In this document: piece after piece, positions 54,659-64,000 of the stretch
Position numbering within the stretch: position 1 is the stretch's first letter
Layout: the number at the start of each line of letters is the position of its first letter
Assembly: GCF_000003195.3 (NCBI RefSeq)
Contig: NC_012870.2
Location: 14,810,501 to 14,874,500 of the forward strand
Length of the DNA: 64,000 nt
Reading direction: 5' to 3'
Source: Sorghum bicolor
Lineage: Eukaryota > Streptophyta > Magnoliopsida > Poales > Poaceae
The notes under the pieces: model-generated
The model's input: only the letters and a program-made list of their open reading frames with translations
The model's database searches: none
What the model was told of the DNA's origin: nothing
Made by a program: the position numbers and the translations under genes

Positions 54659-57600
54659 ATGCCCGCCGCGGCGTCCACCTCCGCGACCTCGCTGCTGCTG
54701 GGCGGCGGCAGGCTCCCGCGGCTCCAGCTCCAGTCCCTCCGCGCCCCCGCCAAGCCCCCCTTCCGCCGCCCGGCCTCGTCCCCGTCCACACCGCTCCCCA
54801 GATGCCGCGCCAGCGCGAGCCCCCGCCCTCTGGGCCCCGTCTCCGCCTCCGCCCTCGCGCTGCCCGTGTCGGTGACGGCCGCTCCCCCACCGCAGGTGGA
54901 GGATGGTGGCTGGGTGGGAGGCGCGGCCGCGGCCGCGGCCGTGAGGAGAGTAGCTGTGGCGGTGGCGTGCGGGGCGCTCGCGGCGGCGTGGTGCCGCCGG
55001 GCGATGGCTGTGGGGGCGGCCACGGCGGCGGGAGCGGGAGCGGGGGCCGGGGCCGGGGCGACGGGGGCGGTGGAAGCTGCCGCGGGGATTGGAGGGATGG
55101 CGCTGCACGGGGGCTGGCCGAGAGTGCTGCAGATTCTGCAGCTGCTCAGGGAGCAGGGCCTGGTTCTGGCCGCGCTGCTCGGCCTCTCTGCGTTCTTCTC
55201 CATGGCAGAAACTTCTATCACGACGCTTTGGCCTTGGAAGGTGCGTTCAGCAAGTCTACGGAGACCCATTTTCTTAAACTCCTGTTGTTGCCATAGTAAT
55301 TACTGTACGTACGCGAAATGAACTATGCTTCCAGTTTTGCAATCGGTTTGGTTCACTGAGCTACGAGGTAGGATATTGGGAGATTTTTGGATACTTAGAT
55401 GAGCAGATTGGTATTGGTGTAGTGTTGCTGCTAAGAGGGGATGCTGAGATGGGGTGAGTGTCTTATGGGTACGTCCTTGTATCAACTACTATACTCATTC
55501 TAAATGGGTTTATGCAATGAGTATTTGTATGAACAAAGCAAACGGATACGCACTAGCTTAGGCTGTTGGGTTGGGCTGTGGCATGTGTGGGTCGAGGATG
55601 TGGCGGTTGTCATGCACATCCTGCTTCAGCAGTGATGTGATAATTTTGTCTCGCTTGCTGATGACATAATCCACAGCACAAGTTTGTATTTGAGAAGTGA
55701 TGTCACTGCTGGGAGTGTTGCTGAAAGACATGGGGAAAGCATTATTGCTCCTTCCTTTTTTTTGTAGGATAGAGGGCTGAGCAGCAGGCATAACTGATTG
55801 ACAAGCTGACAACAGCAAGGTGCTTCAGATATAATGACAGTGTGCACATGCGCTTTAGTGACATGTTGTGCTAGTGATCTGTAGGAGAATTAGGCAGGGA
55901 ATCTATGCAAGGAAAGTTTTTATTATTTTGAAACTGGAACTAATGACACTGGTATTGGATTACCGGTCTTACTGACTTTATATATAATCTCCCTTCACAC
56001 CTAATCTCATCAACTGGATAGGTATTTCTGGTTCAGAATATTTATAGCTTTGAACAGAACATTGGTGCTCTTGTAACTATCATTAAAGGGGTCCTGCCTC
56101 TTTGTTCATGTTTATCAACATTTAAATTCAATTCTAATTCTTCAAAGACTACAACAAGGTGATCAATGTAAATTGATGGCTGGATTCGGTTAATCACATG
56201 TTGAACTTGCATTTTATTTTTAGTAGAGGTTTATTTGCAAGCACAGGAATAATGAAGCCCTAGGTTTAGTGCATTTTTTCCCTCCAGAGTTGAGCCTAAG
56301 GATTCAAGTTCACTGACACTTATCATTGTGGGTTCAAGCATTTGCACACATATTAGCATATTGAAATGGCTAAAGTATTAGAGGTTGGTGCTAGAGTCTT
56401 TCCATAACAGCGCACTTGGGACTGAAGTTTGATTCATGCAAAATTTTTCAATTGAATCATGCTTGATGTTCAAAAACTAGCAAGAATCATAGAAATAGCA
56501 ACACTGTATTGTGTAATAGGTTGCATACCTTTTCCCCCTTTGCATTTGTTTATTTTTCTAACGTTGTTTGGAAATTGCCACATCAAGGCCTAATTTTCTA
56601 GTGATCTGCCTAGCGCCCAATAGCTAGCTAGCCTCTCTACTCAAGCATTGAGGCATCACCCCCTTCTACCCACCTAGGGCATTTTCAGATCAGTGTTTTG
56701 AAACTTTGCTTCGTAGTGGTACTCTTTTCTTATTGTAACTGACTGTATGCTGAGAGCGAATATCTATATGCTGAGACTTTGCTGATTTCTTTTTTCCTTT
56801 GCATTAGGTTCGTGAACTAGCTGAGAAGGAACCTGAGAATGGTGTTTTCAAAATGCTCCGAAATGACGTCACTCGTTTCCTGACAACTATTCTCATTGGC
56901 ACAACGTAATCCATGGCATTTCTAAGTTGTGCATCACTCATTGCAATTTTGTTTTACTAACCCTAAACCCTAATCTCGGGCATAATTTGTATGAAATAGT
57001 GTGGTCAACATTGGCGCAACAGCAATTGTTACTGAGGCAGCAACAGCAATGTTTGGTGAAGCAGGTGTTAGTGCAGCAACAGGTGTCATGACAGTATGTC
57101 TCCTGTCTCATACTGGCCTTCTGCTCTTGTGTAAGTGTTCTTTAATCTAACTATGGAGCACCATTTTTTAGGTTGCCATCTTACTTCTTACAGAGATCAC
57201 TCCCAAAAGTGTTGCAGTCCATAATGCCACCGAGGTCGCTAGGTTTGTGGTAAGGTGAGAGATATCAAGTATAACTTAGTTTCAAACATGTTTATTTTGA
57301 GTACTGAACATTGTGCATTTGTTGCGATATATCAGACCGGTCGCATGGCTTTCGCTGATCCTCTATCCAGTTGGGCGGATTGCTACTTTTCTGTCTATGG
57401 GAATGCTAAAGATTCTAGGCCTGAAAGGGAGAAGGTAAGACTGTAAGAGTATGTATAATACTCTAGTTCTTGATCAACTAGAAGATAAATTCTTTGAAAA
57501 TATGCCAACTCAATAAGCTCATGTTAGTCATAGATTATATCCCCCATTAGTTATGATATGCTTTCAAGAAGGATACACAAACAATAAATTAATTCATGCC

Positions 57601-60600
57601 ACAAGAACCACACAGAACTCTTTTTTAAGAGCATATGGCTTGCTCTGCGTAGTGGATATAACCAGGGAAGCACAAGGATTGAGTTTCTAGGTGTGTGTGG
57701 GTTCTGCTCAGGTGGGCAACTCTAGCTTCATCCATCTGTATCTTTTTCTTGATGAAATGGCATGCAGCTCTTTTGCGTCATTCGAGAAAAAATAACCAGG
57801 GAAGCACACTGATTGAGTTCCTGGTTCCTGCCAAATAAAATCTCACCTGTTTTCTTTTAAAAATGGATTAAACTTGTATATTACTAGAATTCAAGTACAA
57901 ATGAGATGGTACAACATGGACTAGATTAGACTAGTTTGAGTATGTGTTGAGTCTAGTTTATAGGGTGATAGTTGTACTTTCTAAAATTTCTATAATTAGT
58001 AAATAGTGCAGTGACTATATTTTTAATCAATAGATGACCGTTGACACTATTCCAAGAATTGCATATCATCTGTTATTGTTCATGAAGGATCTAATTCTAG
58101 TTTGAATTTGCTAGAAACTTATTGATTGCTTTCTGTATAATTTAGTTTACAAATTGAATTTAGTATCTGATATTGTAATACAATACACATTTGTATGTTA
58201 TTTTTTGCATTTTTTTTACAAAATCCAGTACTCAAGTACATTGATTTGCTATGTCTTTTAGTTACTACATTTGTATATGTTTAACCAATATACAATTGAG
58301 ATTCCTATATAGATAAGATTTAGTTTTTCTTTTTCATAACTCTTGACATTTCTGGAGATCTACTTCTGAATCTTGTGCATCATATACACTTCTTTCCTCA
58401 GTGAACCATATGTTACTGAAGATGAACTGAAGTTAATGTTACGAGGAGCAGAGTTGAGTGGTGCAATTGCAGAAGATGAACAGGTTAGACAATCTAGTAT
58501 ATGGAGATGCCCATATATTGTGCTGCATATTTCCTTCTTTATTCTTTATGTTTCTGTGTACCTCACAGCAAGATTTTGTTATCCAGTGCAATCTAGGCAA
58601 AGCCTTTACTTACAATTTTTATATCATATAGAAAGCTGACTACTTACATAAATAAAGAGTGAATTAATGAAATTTCAGGAAAATAGTAACTAACGTTTTT
58701 GCATGATTTTAACTGCTAATTTAATGTTTGTACACCATCTCATCACATATATCCAGAATTTGAAAAGCAGTATGGCCCCAAAGGTTTGAGTTAGATTATA
58801 CTGTTGCAGACTAGGATTTTGCCTCTTGATAGTTTACTAGCACACTTTGGCTACTTCTTTGTTTTCTTGAAAACGCAGGAGAGCTGCACTTCATTATATT
58901 AAGAGGATAAAGGGCAAGAGCCCGAACAACCCCACAAACACCATACACACACCACACACATCACACACTCACGCCCCAACAGAAATGTTACATTCGCGCC
59001 CGTAAGAAAACACACAACGCGACCACTACTAGGCTAAACATTTCTAACTATCGGGGAGGAGGGCAGTCAAGAATGATAGCTCTCGAGCTGCTGCCATAGA
59101 CCATAAACGGCGCTCCTCGCCTGCTATGATCAGAGCGCCAGCAAGGTTTGGAGCTGCTCCATCAAAGACACACCCATTGCGATGGTTCCATATAGTCCAA
59201 GCTCCGAGCATAACAAGAGAATTAATTCCTTGCCTTGTCAGCCCATCAGCAGTGCTGCTAGCCTTCTCCCACCAAGCATGGAAGGATAATTCTGTAAGCT
59301 GAGGGGACAAAAGCCTGATTGAACCAAAATTCTCTTGTGAACACACAATGGACAAGTAGATGGTCGATAGTCTCCTTTTCATGGTCACAAAGGAGGCAAT
59401 TCTCCGGATGAGGTAACCCTCGGCGTGCTAGACGATCAGCTGTCCAGCACTTATTGTGCGACCAGCCACATAAAGAAACGGCATTTGGGCAGCACCCATG
59501 ATTTCCAAATCTTTTCCCATGGTCCAAAAAGAGTAGATCCGAAAAAGAAGCCTTCATATGCCGATTTAGCCAAGTATTGTCCATTAGAGGAGAGCCTCCA
59601 TAGGTGCTGCAGCTGAAAATCCAGAAGTAGATCCCACCATAAGTGAAAGTAGTCAACAAACCCACCAACTGTGAGCGCTCCTTGTATGTCCAAAATCCAA
59701 GCCCGGTTAGTAAGGGCATCCTGGACAGTATGCTGCTTAACCCTCCTTTTAGGAGTAGCCACAAAAAGTCGAGGGGCAAGATCTGCAATGCATTGCCCAT
59801 TGATCCGATCTGTCCAGAAAAGAGTGTTTGCACCATCCAATTTCAGAAGTTACTGCCACTGAGTAGAAGGCTCTTACTTGCTTCGGCACATGGAATGGTA
59901 GAGCAGCCCAAGGACAATGAGGTTCTGTTTTCTGCAGCCAAACCCATCTCGTGCGCAAGGACCAGCCAAGGGTTTTTAAATCTGAAATTCCCAGGCCTCC
60001 AAGCTCTGGTGGGCCACAGACTTTGACCCAAGCCACAAGACAATGACCACCTTTTTGCATATTTTCGACCCCTCCAAAGAAAGCCACGCCAAATTTTATT
60101 TACCACTTTGATAGCCATGGAGGAAAGTCGAAAGCAATAGCTAAGTAAATGAGCATTCTCAGTGAGAACTGATTGTACTTGAACCCTTCTTCCAGCCCTT
60201 GTCATTAGGTCTGCCTTCCAGCCAGGAAGTTGATCTGCAGTACGATCAATAATAGGCTGCACTTGTTTCTTTAGGGAGAGGGGCAGACCTAAGTATTTGC
60301 ATGGGAAATCCGAGAGGGGCACACCTAGCTAGTTTCTTTGGCTACTGTTATCCTTTAGGTATTTTGCAGAACCTTTCCATAGCAATCCCATTAATCTTTA
60401 GGAAGCGATCCCATTTGTTAAAGCCCCTGCAGGCAACTTTCAAGTTCATTATTCTCGATCACAGGTAGTCATTCTGCATATTTTTCCCTCAGAATCATCA
60501 TAAGAATTGGGTTAAGTGGATAGGTCAGACTATAGCATGGAAATACATAAGTACTGATAGGTTGTTGAAACTATCTAAGACTACAGATTTATCGTGTCAA

Positions 60601-63600
60601 TTTGTCACAAATAACAGATTTTAGCTGATGAAATCAGTACTTCTGCAGTACATAGAAATACTAAATGTGTAGTTTTAGTTTTGCAAAAACAAGGACACTA
60701 AATTTATAATTCTGTGATAAAACTTCTTAAATCTGTAGTTTTGTGATAGCATAGCCCACTCACACATATACAAAAAAAAAGAAAAAGAAAAAAAGGAACC
60801 ATATAGTTATTTATGTGCTTAGATTCTAGGCCCTAGAACTAGAACCTATAGCTGTGTTACACTATTATGAATTCCTAGTCCGTGCCTGCTTGTGCAGGAC
60901 ACTTTTCTACTTGATCAGCTAAAGTCAGCACCTGAGTCTTTTAACAGGATATGATCGAGAATGTCCTGGAAATTAAAGATACACAGGTGAGGGAAGTAAT
61001 GACGCCTTTGGTGGACGTAGTTGCAATTGATGCTATTGCAACACTTATTGATTTCAAAAACTTGTGGGAAACTCATCAGTACTCTAGGTATTGTCAACTA
61101 TTATTGTCGCGTGTATTTTCAAGTCTTATCACTGACATCTGCTGCTATTTGTTATTTCCAGAGTTCCTGTATTTGAGGAGCGCATAGATAATATTGTTGG
61201 AATTGCATATGCAATGGACATGCTTGAATATGTTGAAGAGGTATGTCTCTTGTTTACCATTTAATGTAAAACTTAATCACAGTGAGTCTTATTTGCTCCA
61301 CATGATGCTTCTCTAAAGGGAAAGTAAAAGGTGTATTTTTCTTTTGAAGGTTGAGAAGCTGAATGAAATCACTGTTAAGAAAATCGCACATATGCCTACA
61401 TACTTTGTTCCAGGTAATTTTTAGTAACATTGTTGGATACAAGTATCATGATGAACTAAAAGAAGGCATCTGTCAGTAGTTATAGGGTTGGATGTTTTTC
61501 CACAACAATTAATCATTTCTGCCACATGTTTTCTCCCATCTATGCATCATGGATGTAACATATGATACTGTTTCATCTGGCAGATTCAATGTCTGTTTGG
61601 AACCTATTAAGAGAGTTCCGGATCAGGCAGGTTCATATGGCAGTGGTCCTTAATGAATATGGTGGAACTATTGGTGTATGTCCCTATGAAACCCATTTTT
61701 TATACTTTACAAACTGGACACAGTTTAGTACTTGTTAATATTCTTGTTATGCTTTCATCCAAGGCTAGTTGCTCAATTGAGACCATTTTGACTTATGGCA
61801 CACAACGAGGTTCAACATTGTTTACTCCAATCAATTTTTAGTTGTAACTTCCAAGCATGCTAGTTAGTTTGCTAATAATTGATGAATGCTAGTCAGTACA
61901 TGGTGACATTTTGATGGCCATTTATTGGCAACACTACTGGCTTTTGTTCCACAATGGTCGTGTTTTTAGCACAAGCATGTGGTGCGATGCTTCAAGTGAT
62001 CTTGCTGCACAGCTTATGTAACTGCAGCAATGGGGCACTTTTCATCTGTTGCAGTAGCAGTCCCTGTTGTTCATGGTTTGTTTCCTTTTAAGATATACCC
62101 CACACATAGAGATTAGTTATGCTCCATGCAGCAGAGATTATTACTTTCCACAAGTTTAGAGATTGTTTCTTAGGAAGTAGTTATGCTCACAGTTTGTTCA
62201 TCAGTTTCTGTTTTCAGAAGTAGTTGATGAGCGATGAACATGTTTTGATTATGTTTGCTGCTGAAAGGATAATTCTTTAAGATGTTTTTCTCATTACTGA
62301 TGCTCATTGGTAAAAGTTGCAAATGATTGGACAAAGCTACTACCCGTGAGCTTCCTTTGTCTCACATACCCTTCGAGCAATTACGCTTTAATGTAGCAAT
62401 ATCTATCCATTACTTGCAGCAACTAAGTCCTATTGTATTCAGAAATGTTTATTAGAACAGTTTGTAATTTCATATGTTTATCACTGCATGGGACATTGGG
62501 AATTACTCTGACCTTTGGCCAAAAAAAAATGCAGATTGTAACACTAGAAGATGTAGTGGAAGAAATAGTTGGTGAAATATTTGACGAGAATGATTCCAAG
62601 GTGATTATTTCTGGAATTTTTTATTTCAAATCGCAAGTGGGTGTTCAGTGCCATACATATGCATGCTATTATTTTCTATTTCTTTTTCAAAATTATTTCC
62701 CCCTTTCTTTTGGTTTATTATTCCCTTTTTGCCTTGTAACTATCGTTCTTATATTACATAACTGACTTTTCATATGTTGGTAATAAATAATGATATGCTA
62801 GCATTTGAACTTACGAAATTTAGTGGGCCAAACATACTGAGCCATGCCAAAAAAGACAGGCAAATCATACAGTCATATTTTAGCAGCAGCAGTGCATTAG
62901 CGCGGTGGGTACTGAGCCGGAGTTTGCATGTGCCTGAAGGTGGCTGAATGAATAAGGTGGATATTACCCTACCCGCACCCAAATCAAAATGTGTATTTTA
63001 TTTCTACCCATACCCTCCCCAATTAATGCGGGTGTGGATTTGAATATGGGGATTGAATATCCAGCGGCAGGTATAAAGATTAGATCTCCTGCCTCAGTGC
63101 TTCTCCAAGATCTGGAAGCAGCTGCTTCACTCCTATTTTCTGTATCCTAGTCAAAACAAAGGATTTTTCCATGTAGCAAGCTAGTTGCTCTTTGTCATTT
63201 GCTTAGGCAGTCTCTCAATTCCTTCTGCTACTCTGTTTTTCACCCTTTCAGGAGGAAATCCAGAAGAAAACAGGCTATATAGTGAGGCGGGGAGATGGAA
63301 CATTTGATGTTGATGCAAATACATCAATAGATCACCTCTCTGAAGAGCTTGGTATCAAAATACCAGAGGTATTGTTTCTCATTTGATCTTAGCTTTCTCT
63401 ACAGTTGCTATGCATTCCCTTGGACATGTGTATATTTAAGGAAGGTATGGCTCGGAAAATAGTAGATTGATTATGAGTAGTACAAAAGGGTAGGCAAGGA
63501 TGATCTGGGATTTATAGAACAATACCCAATCAGGGAGATCCTTGCCTAATAGCTAATCAACTACATAAAACCCATGGAGGCAGGCTTAGGTGCCAGGGCC

Positions 63601-64000
63601 CATGCGGCCAGCCCAATAGCCCTCTGGAAACTCCATTCTAACATATATGTTGGAGTGGACACTGTATGATGATCATCGAAATGTGAGTTCCATCATTTAG
63701 AGATGCCTGGTTTGCAGAACCTATACAGATATAACGTTATTATATCTATTTTTTGGTGGAAACTGGACATTTAATATTTAGGTCAACAAAATATTCACAA
63801 ATGTTCTGTTTGTAAAATATGCCCTTGGTAGTCATCATTTATATGGTGCTCTGTATTTCTGTCATGTTTCTCGTAGATTGGCTGATAATCTTGAGACACT
63901 TGGACACTATCTTTTGGCAGGGGCATCAGTATGAGACGGTGTCTGGTTTTGTCTGTGCATCTTTTGGCTATATTCCAGAAGAAGGTGGGAAAATGCTTGT
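54659..64000 (+). CDS. Plastid CNNM/CorC-type Mg2+ transporter, 5' part (DUF21-CBS-CorC)
   Basis: Related to Arabidopsis At1g55930/At3g13070, reported as chloroplast-envelope Mg2+ transporters of the MGR group. Exons: 54659-55240, 56808-56905, 57000-57093, 57172-57254, 57336-57434, 58402-58483, 60948-61087, 61162-61240, 61350-61413, 61584-61675, 62535-62600, 63252-63368, 63921 to the edge. All have GT-AG ends and keep phase, giving about 558 residues so far. The N-terminus (about residues 1-75) is Ala/Ser/Arg/Pro-rich like a transit peptide. Exons 1-5 encode the DUF21 membrane domain (FFSMAETSITTLWP, LLTEITPKSVAVHN). Exons 6-11 carry the CBS pair (EPYVTEDELKLMLRGAE, VREVMTPLVDVVAID, MAVVLNEYGGTIG, VTLEDVVEEIVGEIFDEND). 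Exons 12-13 begin the CorC/HlyC domain (GYIVRRGDGTFDVDANTS, YETVSGFVC). The ATG at 54659 fits a grass initiation context (GCCATGCC). Truncated by the window edge. Confidence 0.92.
55241..56807 (+). other. Intron 1 of the transporter gene
   Basis: A 1567-bp GT-AG intron following a GC-rich first exon. The stretch 55558-55850 has a different texture, with an open frame on the minus strand, and may be an old transposon fragment. I cannot name it. Confidence 0.6.
57435..58401 (+). other. Intron 5 of the transporter gene
   Basis: A 967-bp AT-rich GT-AG intron. An ACCAGGGAAGCACA word occurs twice (about 57662 and 57793), suggesting a small internal duplication. No other feature. Confidence 0.6.
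58856..60335 (-). mobile_element. 5'-truncated LINE in intron 6, with perfect target duplication
   Basis: A non-LTR retrotransposon fragment antisense to the host gene. The direct repeat CTTTGGCTACT flanks it at 58845-58855 and 60336-60346. The 3' end is at the left with a T-rich tract (TCTTTGTTTTCTTG). Protein pieces on the minus strand across frames are the RT C-terminal region (FPCKYLGLPLSLKK, GRRVQVQSVLTENA; 60322 downward) and a zf-RVT domain (WVLPKCRFFMWL, CWTADRLARRGLPHPENC, CLLCDHEKETIDHLLVHC). Frameshifts prevent a single open frame. It accounts for 1.48 kb of the 2.46-kb intron. Confidence 0.88.
61676..62534 (+). other. Intron 10 of the transporter gene
   Basis: An 859-bp GT-AG intron with no recognised element. 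The acceptor follows an A-rich run (AAAAAAAAATGCAG) instead of a pyrimidine tract, which makes it a weak-looking site, though the exon joins in frame (GGAACTATTGGT to ATTGTAACACTA). Confidence 0.6.
62601..63251 (+). other. Intron 11 of the transporter gene
   Basis: A 651-bp GT-AG intron. Around 62960-63075 the words ACCCTACCCGCACCC and GCGGGTGTGGATTTG are loosely inverted, hinting at a decayed short hAT-type or other MITE. No gene. Confidence 0.5.
63369..63920 (+). other. Intron 12 of the transporter gene
   Basis: A 552-bp GT-AG intron, AT-rich, with no recognised feature. Confidence 0.6.

Noticed and set aside
54553..55269. Long minus-strand frames opposite transporter exon 1
   Set aside because: Composition artefact of the GC-rich first exon. 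The plus-strand frame splices in phase into twelve further exons.
55558..55847. Possible transposon fragment in transporter intron 1
   Set aside because: The open frame on the minus strand matches no protein I can recognise and no ends are visible.
1..64000. CRISPR arrays, rRNA or tRNA genes
   Set aside because: No regularly spaced repeats with unique spacers, no rRNA-like sequence and no convincing tRNA cloverleaf were noticed; the repeats here are transposon subterminal or tandem repeats of a plant genome.

Overview
This window is nuclear DNA of a grass, most likely an Andropogoneae species close to Sorghum. The evidence is the mix of elements: CACTA (En/Spm) transposons with TTTGCCGAGGGC subterminal repeats, Tourist and Stowaway MITEs, an Ac-like hAT MITE, plant LINEs with RNase H, and GC-rich first exons beside AT-rich introns. 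The species is inferred from family knowledge, not from a search. The window is gene-poor. Three host genes are supported: two paralogous cytochrome P450 genes and the 5' part of a plastid CNNM/CorC-type transporter. Most of the rest is transposons.

Layout. (1) From the left edge to about 12.25 kb lies a decayed CACTA element on the minus strand: a TnpA-like gene (84-5147), a Tnp2 transposase missing its C-terminus (6370-8927), subterminal repeats, and a terminus reading CACTACTAG at 12247. (2) 12.3-19.4 kb holds P450 gene A (minus strand, 512 aa, one intron) and several MITEs. (3) 19.5-24.9 kb holds a Stowaway MITE, a hAT deletion derivative with a perfect 8-bp target duplication, and the 3' part of a second CACTA element. 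That element keeps an intact seven-exon TnpA-like gene. (4) 26.75-32.96 kb is a pair of nested, oppositely oriented LTR-type insertions, bounded by a perfect AAAAG duplication. (5) 33.1-35.4 kb is a tandem duplication related to P450 upstream DNA. (6) 35.4-39.5 kb holds transposon debris, a long hairpin, and a Tourist-like MITE. (7) 39.95-42.43 kb is P450 gene B (516 aa). (8) 44.6-52.1 kb holds relics of further P450 copies, a PIF/Harbinger Myb-like pseudogene and a broken LINE. (9) 54.66 kb to the right edge holds exons 1-13 of the transporter gene. Its intron 6 carries an antisense LINE with a perfect 11-bp target duplication.

How it fits together. The two P450s share coding sequence, intron position, 3' flank and 5' leader. 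Related upstream blocks recur at about 19.4, 33.6, 34.9, 44.8 and 49.2 kb, and a broken P450 N-terminus lies at 48.6 kb. The simplest reading is a former tandem P450 array that was expanded, partly deleted and invaded by transposons. I see no terpene synthase, methyltransferase or other pathway enzyme, so a metabolic gene cluster cannot be claimed. I found no convincing undescribed system. The strongest leads are the P450 array relics, the nested LTRs with a paralogous empty site, the long hairpin at 37.5 kb, and the intact TnpA-like gene in a CACTA copy lacking most of its transposase.
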